A stretch of 39,782 nucleotides of DNA from Desulfonatronospira sp. (GCA_003551155.1 PUMA01000159.1:1-39782), one strand, 5' to 3'. Numbered from the stretch's first letter, positions 26,857-34,978 are shown. Program-made: numbers and translations. The notes: generated by a model not told the origin, from the sequence alone.

Positions 26857-26951
26857 TTTGCTGTGGAATTATTATGGCCTTATACTGCATTGTGGATAAA
26901 GCTCATTATTTTTAGCTGGATGTAACAATCCACACGTTGCGTCGAGGAACC
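26857..26951 (+). repeat. Dispersed intergenic repeat, copy 2
   Basis: The fullest of the three copies. The 20-base core ATCCACACGTTGCGTCGAGG lies at 26928-26947 and is identical to copy 1. The left end TTTGCTGTGGAATTATTAT matches copy 1 as well, with an insertion of about 12 bases between the two blocks. TGTGGAT (26891-26897) can pair perfectly with ATCCACA (26928-26934), and the AGCT pair between them extends the potential stem. TGTGGATAA at 26891-26899 is a perfect DnaA box on the minus strand. It lies between rlmN and hisI and may also hold hisI leader signals. Confidence 0.8.
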
Positions 26952-26999
26952 ATGATTTTTCATCCTGTCTCTGAATTCCGGAGTTAAAGGGGTTCTGTT

Positions 27000-27374
27000 T
27001 TGAAGCCTGATTTTGCCAAAGGAAACGGGTTATTGCCGGTAATAGTCCAGGAATGGGGCACGGGCGAGGTGCTCATGCTGGCATATACTGATGAAGAGGC
27101 ATGGGAAAAGACCCTGCAGACGGGCGAGGCCCATTTTTACAGCCGCAGCCGCGGAACTATCTGGCATAAGGGCGGCACTTCAGGCCATGTGCAGAGGATC
27201 AGGGAAATCCGTTTAGACTGCGATCAGGACGCTATTTTGTTCATGGTAGACCTGGTGGGGGGAGCAGCCTGTCACAAGGGATACAGAAGCTGCTTTTTTA
27301 CCCGGCTTCGGGATGGAAAACCTGAAGTTTTTGCTGAAACTGTTTTTGACCCCAAGGAGGTTTACAGTAAATGA
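27000..27374 (+). CDS. hisI: Phosphoribosyl-AMP cyclohydrolase
   Basis: A 124-residue cytoplasmic enzyme for the third step of histidine synthesis, opening the adenine ring of phosphoribosyl-AMP. The motifs are [31 protein letters not shown], the metal-binding LDCDQDA and the later [13 protein letters not shown] that holds the zinc cysteines. There is no HisE domain. The start is TTG 27000, supported by AAAGGGG at 26986-26992 and by the match of the N-terminus to the family. No ATG in frame is available nearby. The last four bases (ATGA) are shared with hisG. Confidence 0.95.
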   Translation: MKPDFAKGNGLLPVIVQEWGTGEVLMLAYTDEEAWEKTLQTGEAHFYSRSRGTIWHKGGTSGHVQRIREIRLDCDQDAILFMVDLVGGAACHKGYRSCFFTRLRDGKPEVFAETVFDPKEVYSK

Positions 27375-28252
27375 ACGGTGAGAATATTCTCAAACTGGGC
27401 ATACCCAAGGGGTCCCTTGAAGAAGCCACCGTGCGCCTGTTTGCCAGGGCCGGGTGGAAGATAAAGCCCCACCACCGCAATTATTTTCCAGAGGTCAACG
27501 ACCCGGAGATGGTCTGCTCCCTTTGCCGGGCCCAGGAGATCTCAAGATATGTGGAAAACGGGACTATGGATGCAGGACTCACCGGCAAGGACTGGATCAT
27601 GGAGAATGAATCGGACGTGGTTGTGGTTTCAGACCTTATCTATTCCAAGGTAAGCAACCGCCCGGCCAGATGGGTCCTGGCAGTGGCCGGGGAATCTCCC
27701 TACCGCCGGCCCGAGGATCTGGCCGGGAAAAAAATTGCTACAGAGCTCAGGAACTTCACCCACAACTATTTCCATAATGCCGGTATTAATGTGCAGGTGG
27801 AGTTTTCCTGGGGGGCCACCGAAGCCAAGGTTGTGGAAGGTCTTGCTGATGCAATTGTGGAGGTCACAGAAACCGGAACCACCATCAAGGCCCACGGCCT
27901 GCGGATTATTGCAGAGCTGCTGCAGACCAACACCCAGTTTATAGCCAACAGGGAAGCCTGGAAAGATCCCTGGAAAAGACACAAAATCGAGACCATCAAC
28001 ACCCTTCTTCACGGTGCTTTGCGCGCTGATCGTCTGGTAGGACTGAAAATGAATGTGCCATCTGACAGAATGGCATCAGTCATGGAGCTGCTGCCCAGCA
28101 TGACATCGCCTACAGTGGCCCATCTGTACAATACGGACTGGCTGTCCGTGGAGATTGTGGTAGAGGAGAATCAGGTCCGGAATCTGGTGCCTGAACTGCA
28201 GAAAAAAGGGGCTGAGGCCATTATTGAATATTCTTTGAACAAGGTGATATAG
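27371..28252 (+). CDS. hisG: ATP phosphoribosyltransferase, long form
   Basis: A 293-residue enzyme that commits ATP and PRPP to histidine synthesis. The N-terminal catalytic part shows [24 protein letters not shown] and the phosphate-binding [17 protein letters not shown]-terminal ACT-like domain (about residues 215-293) marks the hexameric long form, which is feedback-inhibited by histidine and needs no HisZ. GGAGG stands before the ATG, which overlaps the hisI stop. Only hisI and hisG of the pathway are here. Confidence 0.97.
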   Translation: MNGENILKLGIPKGSLEEATVRLFARAGWKIKPHHRNYFPEVNDPEMVCSLCRAQEISRYVENGTMDAGLTGKDWIMENESDVVVVSDLIYSKVSNRPARWVLAVAGESPYRRPEDLAGKKIATELRNFTHNYFHNAGINVQVEFSWGATEAKVVEGLADAIVEVTETGTTIKAHGLRIIAELLQTNTQFIANREAWKDPWKRHKIETINTLLHGALRADRLVGLKMNVPSDRMASVMELLPSMTSPTVAHLYNTDWLSVEIVVEENQVRNLVPELQKKGAEAIIEYSLNKVI

Positions 28253-28376
28253 CAACCATCAGTTAATGGTTGATGGAAATCTGTTTCAGGCCATATAATC
28301 CGGACAGGCAGGATATTCTGACTGGGCAGGAATGTTCATTATCATTTTGCATAACACTGTCAATAATTGAAAGATC

Positions 28377-29123
28377 ATGCTCAAGCTGATTCCTGTGGTT
28401 CTTGCTGTTTTTGTCCTGGGCTGCGCACATGCCGGACCAGACCGGGCAGCCGGGGAAAAGGCGGAAATCCGCCTTGACCTGGCGGAGAGATATCTTATGG
28501 AGGGAGAAGCCAGGCTGGCCATGGAACAATTGAAGGTGGTGCGTGAAGTATCACCGGAGGACCCCCGACTGCACTTCAACCTGGGTCTGGTGAAGACCTT
28601 TCTGGAGGATTGGGACAGAGCTGCCGGGTCCTTTGAGAAGGTTCTGGAGCTAAGGCCCGGATGCGGCGAAGCCTGGAACAACCTGGGCCAGGTCAGAGAA
28701 GCCCAGGGACGCCTGGCCAGGGCAAGACAGGCCTATGAACAGGCCCTGGCCCAGGATGATTATATGACCCCTGAGTTTGCCGCTCATAACATGGCTTCCC
28801 TGTATAATGAAAAGGGTGATCAGCAGCAGGCCATGGCCTATGCAAAGCTGGCCGTGGATCATAACCGCCGTTTTGTCCCGGGCTATGAACTAGCCGGCAG
28901 CATTTACCAGGACAAGGGACACCACCTGAAGGCCCTGCAGGTTTTTGAAACAGGAGTGAGGGCCAGGCCGGACAGTCTGCAGCTGACGTTTTTGCTGGCT
29001 GAAGAAATGGTCCGTGCCGGCCGTATCAGGGAGGCCAGGCAGTATTTCGAGCGGGTGATCGAGCTGAATGATGCATCCACCGAGGCCCAGAAGGCCCGTT
29101 ATTACCTGGAGGCCCTGCGCTGA
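28377..29123 (+). CDS. TPR-repeat lipoprotein (PilW/PilF-like)
   Basis: A 248-residue predicted lipoprotein with lipobox VLGC (Cys16), followed by about six tetratricopeptide repeats filling the rest of the protein. Repeats include RYLMEGEARLAMEQLKVVRE, HFNLGLVKTFLEDWDRAAGS and AWNNLGQVREAQGRLARARQ. The layout resembles PilW/PilF pilotins for type IV pilus secretins. No pilus genes are nearby, so this could equally be a general envelope scaffold. The ATG has only a weak GAAAG upstream. Its 3' end overlaps the probable start of the next gene by 56 bases, so the two are likely cotranscribed. Confidence 0.85.
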   Translation: MLKLIPVVLAVFVLGCAHAGPDRAAGEKAEIRLDLAERYLMEGEARLAMEQLKVVREVSPEDPRLHFNLGLVKTFLEDWDRAAGSFEKVLELRPGCGEAWNNLGQVREAQGRLARARQAYEQALAQDDYMTPEFAAHNMASLYNEKGDQQQAMAYAKLAVDHNRRFVPGYELAGSIYQDKGHHLKALQVFETGVRARPDSLQLTFLLAEEMVRAGRIREARQYFERVIELNDASTEAQKARYYLEALR

Positions 29124-30438
29124 TCAGACAGGGCCCCGAGTCCTGGGAATTAATCCCTGGGTGTATGACTTTGCTGCCTACAATCTGTGGTCCAGGCCGG
29201 CCGGTCTTCTGGCCTGTCTGGACATGTTCGCCAGGAGCGGTGCCCGGACAGCACTTCTGGACACCATGGACAGGACCTGGCTGGATCAGCCGTGGCCCGT
29301 GACCAGGGACAACGGGACCGGCCCCTATCCTCGCACCTGTCTGCCCAATCCAGGTATCCTGGGCGGGGTTCCCAGGAGATTCAGCCGTTACGGACTGCCA
29401 CGGGAAACAGTTGCTCAGACTCTGGCCCGCCTGCAGCCCCCGCCGGATCTGATCCTGATCACTTCCAACATGACATACTGGTATCCTGGCGTTATTTCCC
29501 TTGTACAGCTGCTGCGCAGGACATATCCGGGAATTCCTCTGTGTCTAGGTGGCATTTACGCTACACTTTGTCCGGATCACGCCGGAAGCCTGGATGTAGA
29601 CCTGGTGGTGTCAGGCCCCCTTGAAAATGCAGACAACTGGGAAGCGGTGTGGAACCTCCTGGGCACAGGGGCTCCTCCTCTGCCTGAAGACAGCGGTCTC
29701 CGGCTGGATACGTCAAACTATCAGGAACAGGGGTTTTCCGTGGTGCTGGGCTCCAGGGGGTGCCCCTTTCGTTGCGGGTATTGCGCCGGACACAAGCTTT
29801 ATTCAGGATTCAGGCAGGCTGATCCTGAAAAGGTTTTTAAACATATTCAGGAAGAATACATGCGAGGTATTAGAAATTTCGCTTTTTACGACGATGCACT
29901 CCTTTTCAGAGCGGAAAGCATGATTGTTCCTCTACTGGAGAAAATCATAAGCATGGACCTGAAACTGAGGCTGCACACTCCCAATGCCCTGCATGTAAGA
30001 TATCTAAATTTTGAGTTGTGCCTGCTTCTTAAGCGGGCAGGGCTTCATACCGTGCGTTTGGGGTTTGAGACCTCTCAGTTTGATTGCCGCCCGGACAGCA
30101 AGCTCAGGCGCGTAGAGTGGGAAGAGGGTGTGCGTAACCTCCTGCGGGCAGGTTTTGATCCCAGGGGCATTGCCGCTTATGTGCTTTTCGGTCTGCCCGG
30201 TCAGAAGGTCCGGGAACTCAGGCAGAGCATAAAAGATGTGCTTTCCTGGGGCATCAGCCCCGAGCTGACCTACTATTCCCCAATTCCCGGAACCAGTCTT
30301 TTTGAACAGGCCAGAAGAAGCGCCTGGCTTCCGCTGGATGACCCCCTGGCCCACAACAATTCAATCTGGCCATGCGTGCACGGCGGGTTTTCCTGGAAAG
30401 AGCGGCAAAGATGGATTAGAATGACATCAAAACAGTAA
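29068..30438 (+). CDS. B12-binding-domain radical SAM protein, substrate unknown
   Basis: A protein of about 456 residues. The N-terminal half (about 25-190) looks like a cobalamin-binding Rossmann domain, beginning RVLGINPWVYDFAAYNLW and including LILITSNMTYWYPGV and LCLGGIYATL. The radical SAM core begins at GSRGCPFRCGYC, with cysteines 232, 236 and 239 binding the [4Fe-4S] cluster. A later GLPGQ segment and YYSPIPGTSLFEQA are typical of the Elp3/MiaB-like fold. Members methylate or rearrange varied substrates, and none can be assigned here. The start is unsettled. The conserved N-terminus requires initiation before 29142, and the only normal codons are ATG 29068/29071 inside the TPR gene, with little ribosome site. 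It sits just ahead of the lptFG group. Confidence 0.85.
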   Translation: MMHPPRPRRPVITWRPCADQTGPRVLGINPWVYDFAAYNLWSRPAGLLACLDMFARSGARTALLDTMDRTWLDQPWPVTRDNGTGPYPRTCLPNPGILGGVPRRFSRYGLPRETVAQTLARLQPPPDLILITSNMTYWYPGVISLVQLLRRTYPGIPLCLGGIYATLCPDHAGSLDVDLVVSGPLENADNWEAVWNLLGTGAPPLPEDSGLRLDTSNYQEQGFSVVLGSRGCPFRCGYCAGHKLYSGFRQADPEKVFKHIQEEYMRGIRNFAFYDDALLFRAESMIVPLLEKIISMDLKLRLHTPNALHVRYLNFELCLLLKRAGLHTVRLGFETSQFDCRPDSKLRRVEWEEGVRNLLRAGFDPRGIAAYVLFGLPGQKVRELRQSIKDVLSWGISPELTYYSPIPGTSLFEQARRSAWLPLDDPLAHNNSIWPCVHGGFSWKERQRWIRMTSKQ

Positions 30439-30456
30439 ATCAAAGGAGCAGTAATT

Positions 30457-30645
30457 ATGGCTACGATCATGCCGGAGGACAAGAAGATTAGGCAGGCGGT
30501 CAGATGGGTGGACGAAGGCCTGCGCGAAGGAAAAAATCTTGAATCGCTGCTGAACGAGGCAGGCATGCGTTTTAATCTGGGACCCAAGGATGAGCAGTTC
30601 CTGTTCAAGTTTTTTAGAAACAACAGCGGGGATGACCGGGCTTGA
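30457..30645 (+). CDS. Small conserved-looking helical protein, unknown function
   Basis: A 62-residue soluble protein, highly charged and predicted mostly helical, with segments such as KKIRQAVRWVDEGLREGKNL and LNEAGMRFNLGPKDEQFLF. No signal peptide or membrane helix. The ribosome site is strong (AAAGGAG nine bases before the ATG), which argues for a real gene. Its stop TGA shares one base with the lptF ATG (TGATG), so lptF translation is probably coupled to it. Family not recognised. The position suggests a role tied to LptF/LptG or their expression, which is inference. Confidence 0.75.
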   Translation: MATIMPEDKKIRQAVRWVDEGLREGKNLESLLNEAGMRFNLGPKDEQFLFKFFRNNSGDDRA

Positions 30646-31790
30646 TGAAGATTCTGCACAGGCAGATCATTTGTGAAACTGGTCTGATCTTTCTGGTTAC
30701 TCTGTCCTCCATGCTGTCCCTGATAGTGATCGGCAGGATGATCGATCTCAAGGATATCTTTGTGGGTCAGAATATCCAGGTGATGCATGTGGTCCGTGCC
30801 TTTTTCTTTCTGGGGCCGTCCTTTTTGAGCCTGGTCATTCCCATTGCCTGCATGCTGAGCATTTTTCTTTGTTTTTTGCGTATGGCCTCGGACCGGGAGT
30901 TAACTGCCCTGCAGTCCAGCGGTATTTCAATCAGGAACCTGGTTCTGTCTCCGCTGCTTTTTTCCGTGGCCGCCATGATATTTACCCTGTATGTTTCGCT
31001 GCATCTCATATCCTGGGGGATAGACAACTTCCGGGAAACAGCCGTGGAAATGATCCGTGATCAGACTGAAATCTCTTTGCAGCCGGGAGTGTTCAACAGA
31101 CTTGTTCCGGATATGGCCATATATGCACAGAAAAGGGATCCGGCCACGCAGGAGCTTGGCAATGTGTTTATTCACGATGCTACACACAAGGAGACCCCTC
31201 TGACCATTATTGCACCGGTTGGAAGAATTCTCAGCGACACTGAAAGGGGAATGCTCTATTTTATCCTGGAGCAGGGCAGGATTTACCGACAGGATGAACA
31301 GGAGATGAGTGTGGCTTCTTTTGGAGAGTACCGCTTGCGGCTGGATCTTTTTGCCATGCTGGGTGATCCCCGCATGCGGGACAAGGGACCTGAGGAAATG
31401 TCCTGGAGGGAGCTGCAGCAGGCCAAGGCAGAGACCGAGCCCGAAAGCAGGCAGTACCGTCTCCTGGTCCTTGAGGAGCACAAGCGCTTTGCCCTGCCTG
31501 CAGCCTGCCTGATCCTGGGGCTGTTTGCTGTGCCCCTGGGACTGACCCTTCAGGGTGCAGGACGCAATTGGGGCCTTCTGCTGGCTGTGTTCTGTTTCCT
31601 GGTGTATTACAGCCTCTTCACCTCGGCTTACGGTCTGGGTGAACTGGGCCGTGTGCCTCCGAATATGGCCATATGGTCTCCCAACATCATGTTTGCTGTT
31701 TTAACTGTGGCCGGTTTTTATTTTTATTCCCAGGGCCGGGAAATCGATCTTGGTCTGATTTTAAAAAGGATAGTGGGAAGAAATCAGTAG
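30645..31790 (+). CDS. lptF: LPS export ABC transporter permease LptF
   Basis: A 381-residue inner-membrane protein of the YjgP/YjgQ family. Three membrane helices occupy about residues 1-125, a periplasmic beta-jellyroll region about 126-265 and three further helices the C-terminus. The cytoplasmic loop SDRELTALQSSGISIRNL is the typical LptB contact. With LptG and LptB it extracts lipopolysaccharide from the inner membrane toward LptA. ATG 30645 overlaps the preceding stop by one base, and a TTG at 30642 is less likely. lptG begins just one base after its stop. lptB is not in this window. Confidence 0.94.
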   Translation: MKILHRQIICETGLIFLVTLSSMLSLIVIGRMIDLKDIFVGQNIQVMHVVRAFFFLGPSFLSLVIPIACMLSIFLCFLRMASDRELTALQSSGISIRNLVLSPLLFSVAAMIFTLYVSLHLISWGIDNFRETAVEMIRDQTEISLQPGVFNRLVPDMAIYAQKRDPATQELGNVFIHDATHKETPLTIIAPVGRILSDTERGMLYFILEQGRIYRQDEQEMSVASFGEYRLRLDLFAMLGDPRMRDKGPEEMSWRELQQAKAETEPESRQYRLLVLEEHKRFALPAACLILGLFAVPLGLTLQGAGRNWGLLLAVFCFLVYYSLFTSAYGLGELGRVPPNMAIWSPNIMFAVLTVAGFYFYSQGREIDLGLILKRIVGRNQ

Positions 31791-31791
31791 C

Positions 31792-32859
31792 ATGTCCATT
31801 TTAAACCGATACCTGCTGCGCCAGAACCTTTATTATACAGCGATTCTGCTTTTCTCCGGGATGATGGTGTATCTCATAGTGGATTTTGTCGGACGCATGA
31901 ATGCCATGGTTGATGCTGGAATAGGTCCGGGCCTGGTTTTGAAATACTTTATCTACAAGGTCCCCCTGATAGTGGCCCAGATTATGCCGGCCATCTTCAT
32001 GCTCGGAGTGCTCATTCAGATAGCTCTGATGTCCCGCAGCAACGAGCTGGTCGCCCTGGAAAGCAGTGCTGTTTCCTTTAAGCGGCCTGCAGGTTTTTTT
32101 ATCCTGTATGCCCTTGTCTTTTTTCTTGTTCTTCTGGTTTTCTCGGAAACCTTGGGGACCAGAGGAGAGCAGGTCACCAGAGAAATCTGGAATGAGGACG
32201 TGCGTCAGAGACAGGCAGACACCCAGGCTCTCAAGGATATCTGGTTCAAGGAGAGAGACTATCTGGTCCATGTAAAGCAGGCGCAACCTGAAGAGGGCAC
32301 GGGTGATGCAGTGACCGTGTACAAAAAAGATTCACCGGGCTCCATCCAGGAGATCATCCAGGCACCAGAATTTGAAATTCAGCCGGACAGGTGGATTCTC
32401 AATGATGCCAAGGTGTTCCAGACCGTTACCCTGGAAAGACAAGTCCTGGACAGACTGGAACTGGACATCAGGACTGATCTGTCCTCCTTTTCCTTTGTGG
32501 CTTCGGATCTGCCCTACCGGGCATGGGCTTTTTTTACATTGAGCGCTCTTATCAGCCAGTTGAAGGAGAGCGGATCCAATGTGGAAAAACTGTCCACTGC
32601 TCTGCACAGCAAGATAGCCTATCCTTTTGCCCTGGTGGTCATGACCCTGCTGGCCCTGGCCATTTTTACCCGGATCAGGAACATATATTCCCTGGTAACC
32701 CTGGCCTTGGTAATTGTGTTTTTTTATTACACGGTTTATGTCTTTGGGGTCAGTTATGCTGAAGAGGGACTGGTAGCTCCTTTTGCGGGGGCATGGGCAG
32801 CCAACATGCTCTTCGGGTCTCTAAGCATTATCCAGATTTTTTTTATGGACAGAAGGTGA
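31792..32859 (+). CDS. lptG: LPS export ABC transporter permease LptG
   Basis: A 355-residue partner of LptF with the same plan: three helices, a periplasmic jellyroll (about 125-260), three helices. The coupling segment SRSNELVALESSAVSFKRPAG is clear. The C-terminal helix region contains AYPFALVVMTLLALAIFTR, which is typical of the family. The start follows lptF by one base. The last 39 bases are antisense to the 3' end of engB, so both genes' coding ends overlap in opposite directions, with no separate terminator between. Confidence 0.94.
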   Translation: MSILNRYLLRQNLYYTAILLFSGMMVYLIVDFVGRMNAMVDAGIGPGLVLKYFIYKVPLIVAQIMPAIFMLGVLIQIALMSRSNELVALESSAVSFKRPAGFFILYALVFFLVLLVFSETLGTRGEQVTREIWNEDVRQRQADTQALKDIWFKERDYLVHVKQAQPEEGTGDAVTVYKKDSPGSIQEIIQAPEFEIQPDRWILNDAKVFQTVTLERQVLDRLELDIRTDLSSFSFVASDLPYRAWAFFTLSALISQLKESGSNVEKLSTALHSKIAYPFALVVMTLLALAIFTRIRNIYSLVTLALVIVFFYYTVYVFGVSYAEEGLVAPFAGAWAANMLFGSLSIIQIFFMDRR

Positions 32860-33444
32860 GCCGGTTTTGATCAAAGTGCGCAGCAGATTTAAGAGTTCAT
32901 CAAGGCCCCTTTTTGTTTTGGCTGAAAAAAGAACCGGTTCCATGTCCTGATCAAGAAGTTTGCGCCACTGATCCAGGACGAGACGGATCTGTTTTTGACT
33001 GCACTTGTCCGTCTTGGTCAGCACGGGCAGGAGCCTGATCTGCAGGGAAGAAACATAGCGGGCCAGTTCCAGGTCCATGGCCTGGGGGGGGACGCGGGCA
33101 TCCAGAAGAAGAACTACTGCCCTCAGGCCGGCATTGTTCATCAGGTAAGCCTGAATAAGCAGAGCCCATTTTTCCCTTTCTTTCTGGGAGCAGCGGGCAT
33201 ACCCGTAGCCGGGCAGGTCCACCAGGTAGAACTTGTCCGGCAGGGCCAGGTAGAAATTGATGCTTCTTGTTTTGCCGGGCGTTGAGCTTGTTCTGGCCAG
33301 TTTTTTCCTTCCAGCCAGACAGTTGATCAATGAGGACTTGCCCACGTTGGAGCGTCCGGCCAGTGCTATCTGGGGCAGATCTTCAGCCTGGAGCTGTCCC
33401 CTGGTGTAGGCTGTCTTTTCCAGTTTCAGAGTTAGGTGCACCAT
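32821..33444 (-). CDS. engB: Ribosome biogenesis GTP-binding protein EngB/YsxC
   Basis: A 207-residue essential-type TRAFAC GTPase that helps assemble the large ribosomal subunit. G1 is GRSNVGKSS at residues 30-38, followed by TPGKTRSINFY (G2), DLPGYGYA (G3), TKTDK (G4) and FSAKTKRGLDEL (G5 region). Length is typical. CAGGGAA stands just before the ATG on the minus strand. The C-terminal 13 codons, beyond the conserved domain, lie opposite the lptG 3' end. A candidate promoter is upstream in the intergenic region. Confidence 0.95.
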   Translation of the reverse strand: MVHLTLKLEKTAYTRGQLQAEDLPQIALAGRSNVGKSSLINCLAGRKKLARTSSTPGKTRSINFYLALPDKFYLVDLPGYGYARCSQKEREKWALLIQAYLMNNAGLRAVVLLLDARVPPQAMDLELARYVSSLQIRLLPVLTKTDKCSQKQIRLVLDQWRKLLDQDMEPVLFSAKTKRGLDELLNLLRTLIKTGSPSVHKKNLDNA

Positions 33445-33625
33445 GAGATTCCCTGGCCTGCGGCATGATGTTGGGCAACTGTGCTGTAGAATGGCTCCCT
33501 GTTTCTTGAATCCGGTAAGTTTTCACCAGGTGCAGGGGGACCTGGTCGATGATTTCGCAGGACCGCGGCGGAAGCCATATTTTTGCGGTTTGCGGCATAA
33601 GAATTTGCTCTCTTTTTAAGGCAGG

Positions 33626-33652
33626 GATATAGCTAATCGGATGGATTGTAAA
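33626..33652 (-). promoter_or_regulatory. Candidate promoter for engB
   Basis: On the minus strand TTTACA (complement of 33647-33652) is followed after 15 bases by TATATC (complement of 33626-33631). Both boxes match partly (five and four of six), and the spacer is short. It is 180 bases before the engB start. Pattern match only. Confidence 0.3.
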
Positions 33653-33654
33653 TC

Positions 33655-33684
33655 GTGATCAGCAAAATCTGGTTACACTATAAT
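33655..33684 (+). promoter_or_regulatory. Candidate promoter for aroQ-efp
   Basis: A perfect TATAAT lies at 33679-33684. The best -35 at acceptable distance is GTGATC (33655-33660, 18-base spacer), only about half matching. It would give a leader of about 165 bases before aroQ. Confidence 0.4.
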
Positions 33685-33854
33685 ATCCTTCTGGGGAGCC
33701 GGCCAGTGAATTCATCTACAGCATTTCAGCGTGGCCTGGAAAAGTTTCCGCAGGGAGGATAGCGGCCCCGGCGAGAAAAAAACATGAACAGTCCATGAAT
33801 GCAGCGGCTCCAAAACAGATTCTCAGTAAAAACTTCAAGGGAGACAAAACAGTC

Positions 33855-34337
33855 ATGTCTGCAATGAAAAATTACAGTGTCCTGATTCTCAACGGTCCCA
33901 ACCTGCGATTTGTGGGACAAAGGGATCCTGGCACTTACGGCTCGCAGGCCATGGAGACGCTTTTTTCCATCTTTGAACAGAAACAGCCGGAACTTGCAGC
34001 CCGGGTCAATTGGACATATTTTCAGGCCAACGGAGAAGGAGAGCTTATTGATGAACTGGAAAGGGCCTGGCAGGCCGGGGTCCAGGGGCTGATCATCAAT
34101 CCAGGTGCCTACACCCATACCAGCCTGGCCCTTGCGGACTGCCTGGCCTGGATCGGGATACCCTGCGTAGAGGTCCATCTGAGCAATGTGTGGGGCCGGG
34201 AAGAAATCCGCAGACGCAGCCTGACCGCTGCGCACAGCCTGGGAGTGATTGCCGGTTTCGGCATCATGAGTTATGTCCTGGGTATGGAGGCTCTGGTCTG
34301 GCATCTGGACAGGACACAGACCGGAGAATCAAGTTAA
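33855..34337 (+). CDS. aroQ: Type II 3-dehydroquinate dehydratase
   Basis: A 160-residue cytoplasmic enzyme of the shikimate pathway, which forms a dodecamer. The catalytic Tyr is Tyr28 in GQRDPGTYG and the catalytic His is His108 in VEVHLSN. INPGAYTHTSLALAD (81-95) and the RE..R segment that binds substrate (115-119) are kept. Departures from consensus are NGEGEL instead of NHEGEL and REEIRRRS instead of the usual REPFRHHS, so the lid is slightly unusual. ATG 33855 follows AGGGAG at a somewhat long distance. ATG 33864 is an alternative, and the frame is open up to 33795. efp follows after 83 bases. Confidence 0.93.
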   Translation: MSAMKNYSVLILNGPNLRFVGQRDPGTYGSQAMETLFSIFEQKQPELAARVNWTYFQANGEGELIDELERAWQAGVQGLIINPGAYTHTSLALADCLAWIGIPCVEVHLSNVWGREEIRRRSLTAAHSLGVIAGFGIMSYVLGMEALVWHLDRTQTGESS

Positions 34338-34355
34338 GAGGCCCTGCTAGACTCT

Positions 34356-34387
34356 GGCCTGAAATCAGTCGCCTAAGATTTCAGGCC
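34356..34387 (+). other. Perfect hairpin in the aroQ-efp gap
   Basis: GGCCTGAAATC (34356-34366) pairs with GATTTCAGGCC (34377-34387) over ten bases, an 11-bp perfect stem. It is followed by AAAGACC rather than a T-run, so it is not a classical terminator. It lies 33 bases before the efp ATG, just in front of its ribosome site. It may be a processing or leader structure. Confidence 0.6.
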
Positions 34388-34420
34388 AAAGACCTCAGGC
34401 TGCCTGAAAAAGGAGGATAA

Positions 34421-34978
34421 ATGCTTTCCACAACCGATTTCCGCAAAGGACTGAAAATCGAGCTGGAGGACACTCCCTATGAGATCGTTGATTTCCTGCA
34501 TGTCAAGCCAGGCAAGGGAGGCGCCTTTGTGCGCACCAAGCTCAAGAACCTTTTGACCGGGGGGATGCAGGACCAGACCTTCCGTTCCGGGGAAAAGGTG
34601 GGCAAGCCTGACCTGGAATCAAGAGATATGCAGTATCTTTACCATGACGGCAGTTCATACGTATTCATGGATATGGGCACCTATGAGCAGCTTACCATGG
34701 AGGATGAAAGCATGGGAGGGAAGGGTGGCTTTCTCAGGGACGGCCAGACCGTGAAAGCCCTGATCTACAGAGGGAGGCCCATAGGTATTGACCTGCCTGC
34801 GGCTGTTGTTCTGCAGGTAGTGGAAACCGAGCCTGGCATGAAGGGAGATACTGTTTCCGGAGGCTCCAAGCCTGCCAGGCTGGAGACCGGGCTGGTAGCC
34901 AGCGTTCCTCTGTTCATCAGCCAGGGGGATATGATCAAGGTGGACACCCGCTCCGGGGAATATCTGGGCCGGGCATAA
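34421..34978 (+). CDS. efp: Translation elongation factor P
   Basis: A 185-residue three-domain factor that rescues ribosomes stalled at polyproline stretches. Domain I contains the loop KPGKGGAF, with Lys32 as the residue normally modified by EpmA-type lysylation. Domains II and III follow, with [13 protein letters not shown] and the C-terminal [15 protein letters not shown]. The AAAAAGGAGG ribosome site is excellent. The gene lies between aroQ and ftsK. Confidence 0.98.
   Translation: MLSTTDFRKGLKIELEDTPYEIVDFLHVKPGKGGAFVRTKLKNLLTGGMQDQTFRSGEKVGKPDLESRDMQYLYHDGSSYVFMDMGTYEQLTMEDESMGGKGGFLRDGQTVKALIYRGRPIGIDLPAAVVLQVVETEPGMKGDTVSGGSKPARLETGLVASVPLFISQGDMIKVDTRSGEYLGRA

Larger units (their letters stand above)
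33445..33854. other. Divergent engB / aroQ intergenic region
   Basis: The upstream signals of engB (minus) and aroQ (plus) lie here. Promoter-like sequences occur in both directions at 33626-33684. A minus-strand frame covers 33383-33598 (71 residues) but it overlaps the engB start and has no good ribosome site. An in-frame upstream ATG for aroQ at 33795 would lengthen that protein by 20 residues not expected for the family. Nothing else could be supported. Confidence 0.55.

Noticed and set aside
28254-28271. AACCAT/ATGGTT hairpin after hisG, considered as a terminator
   Set aside because: Stem of six with no T-run following.
33383-33598. 71-residue minus-strand frame upstream of engB
   Set aside because: Overlaps the engB start, with weak ribosome site and an unconvincing C-terminal half. 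Could only be rescued by conservation data.
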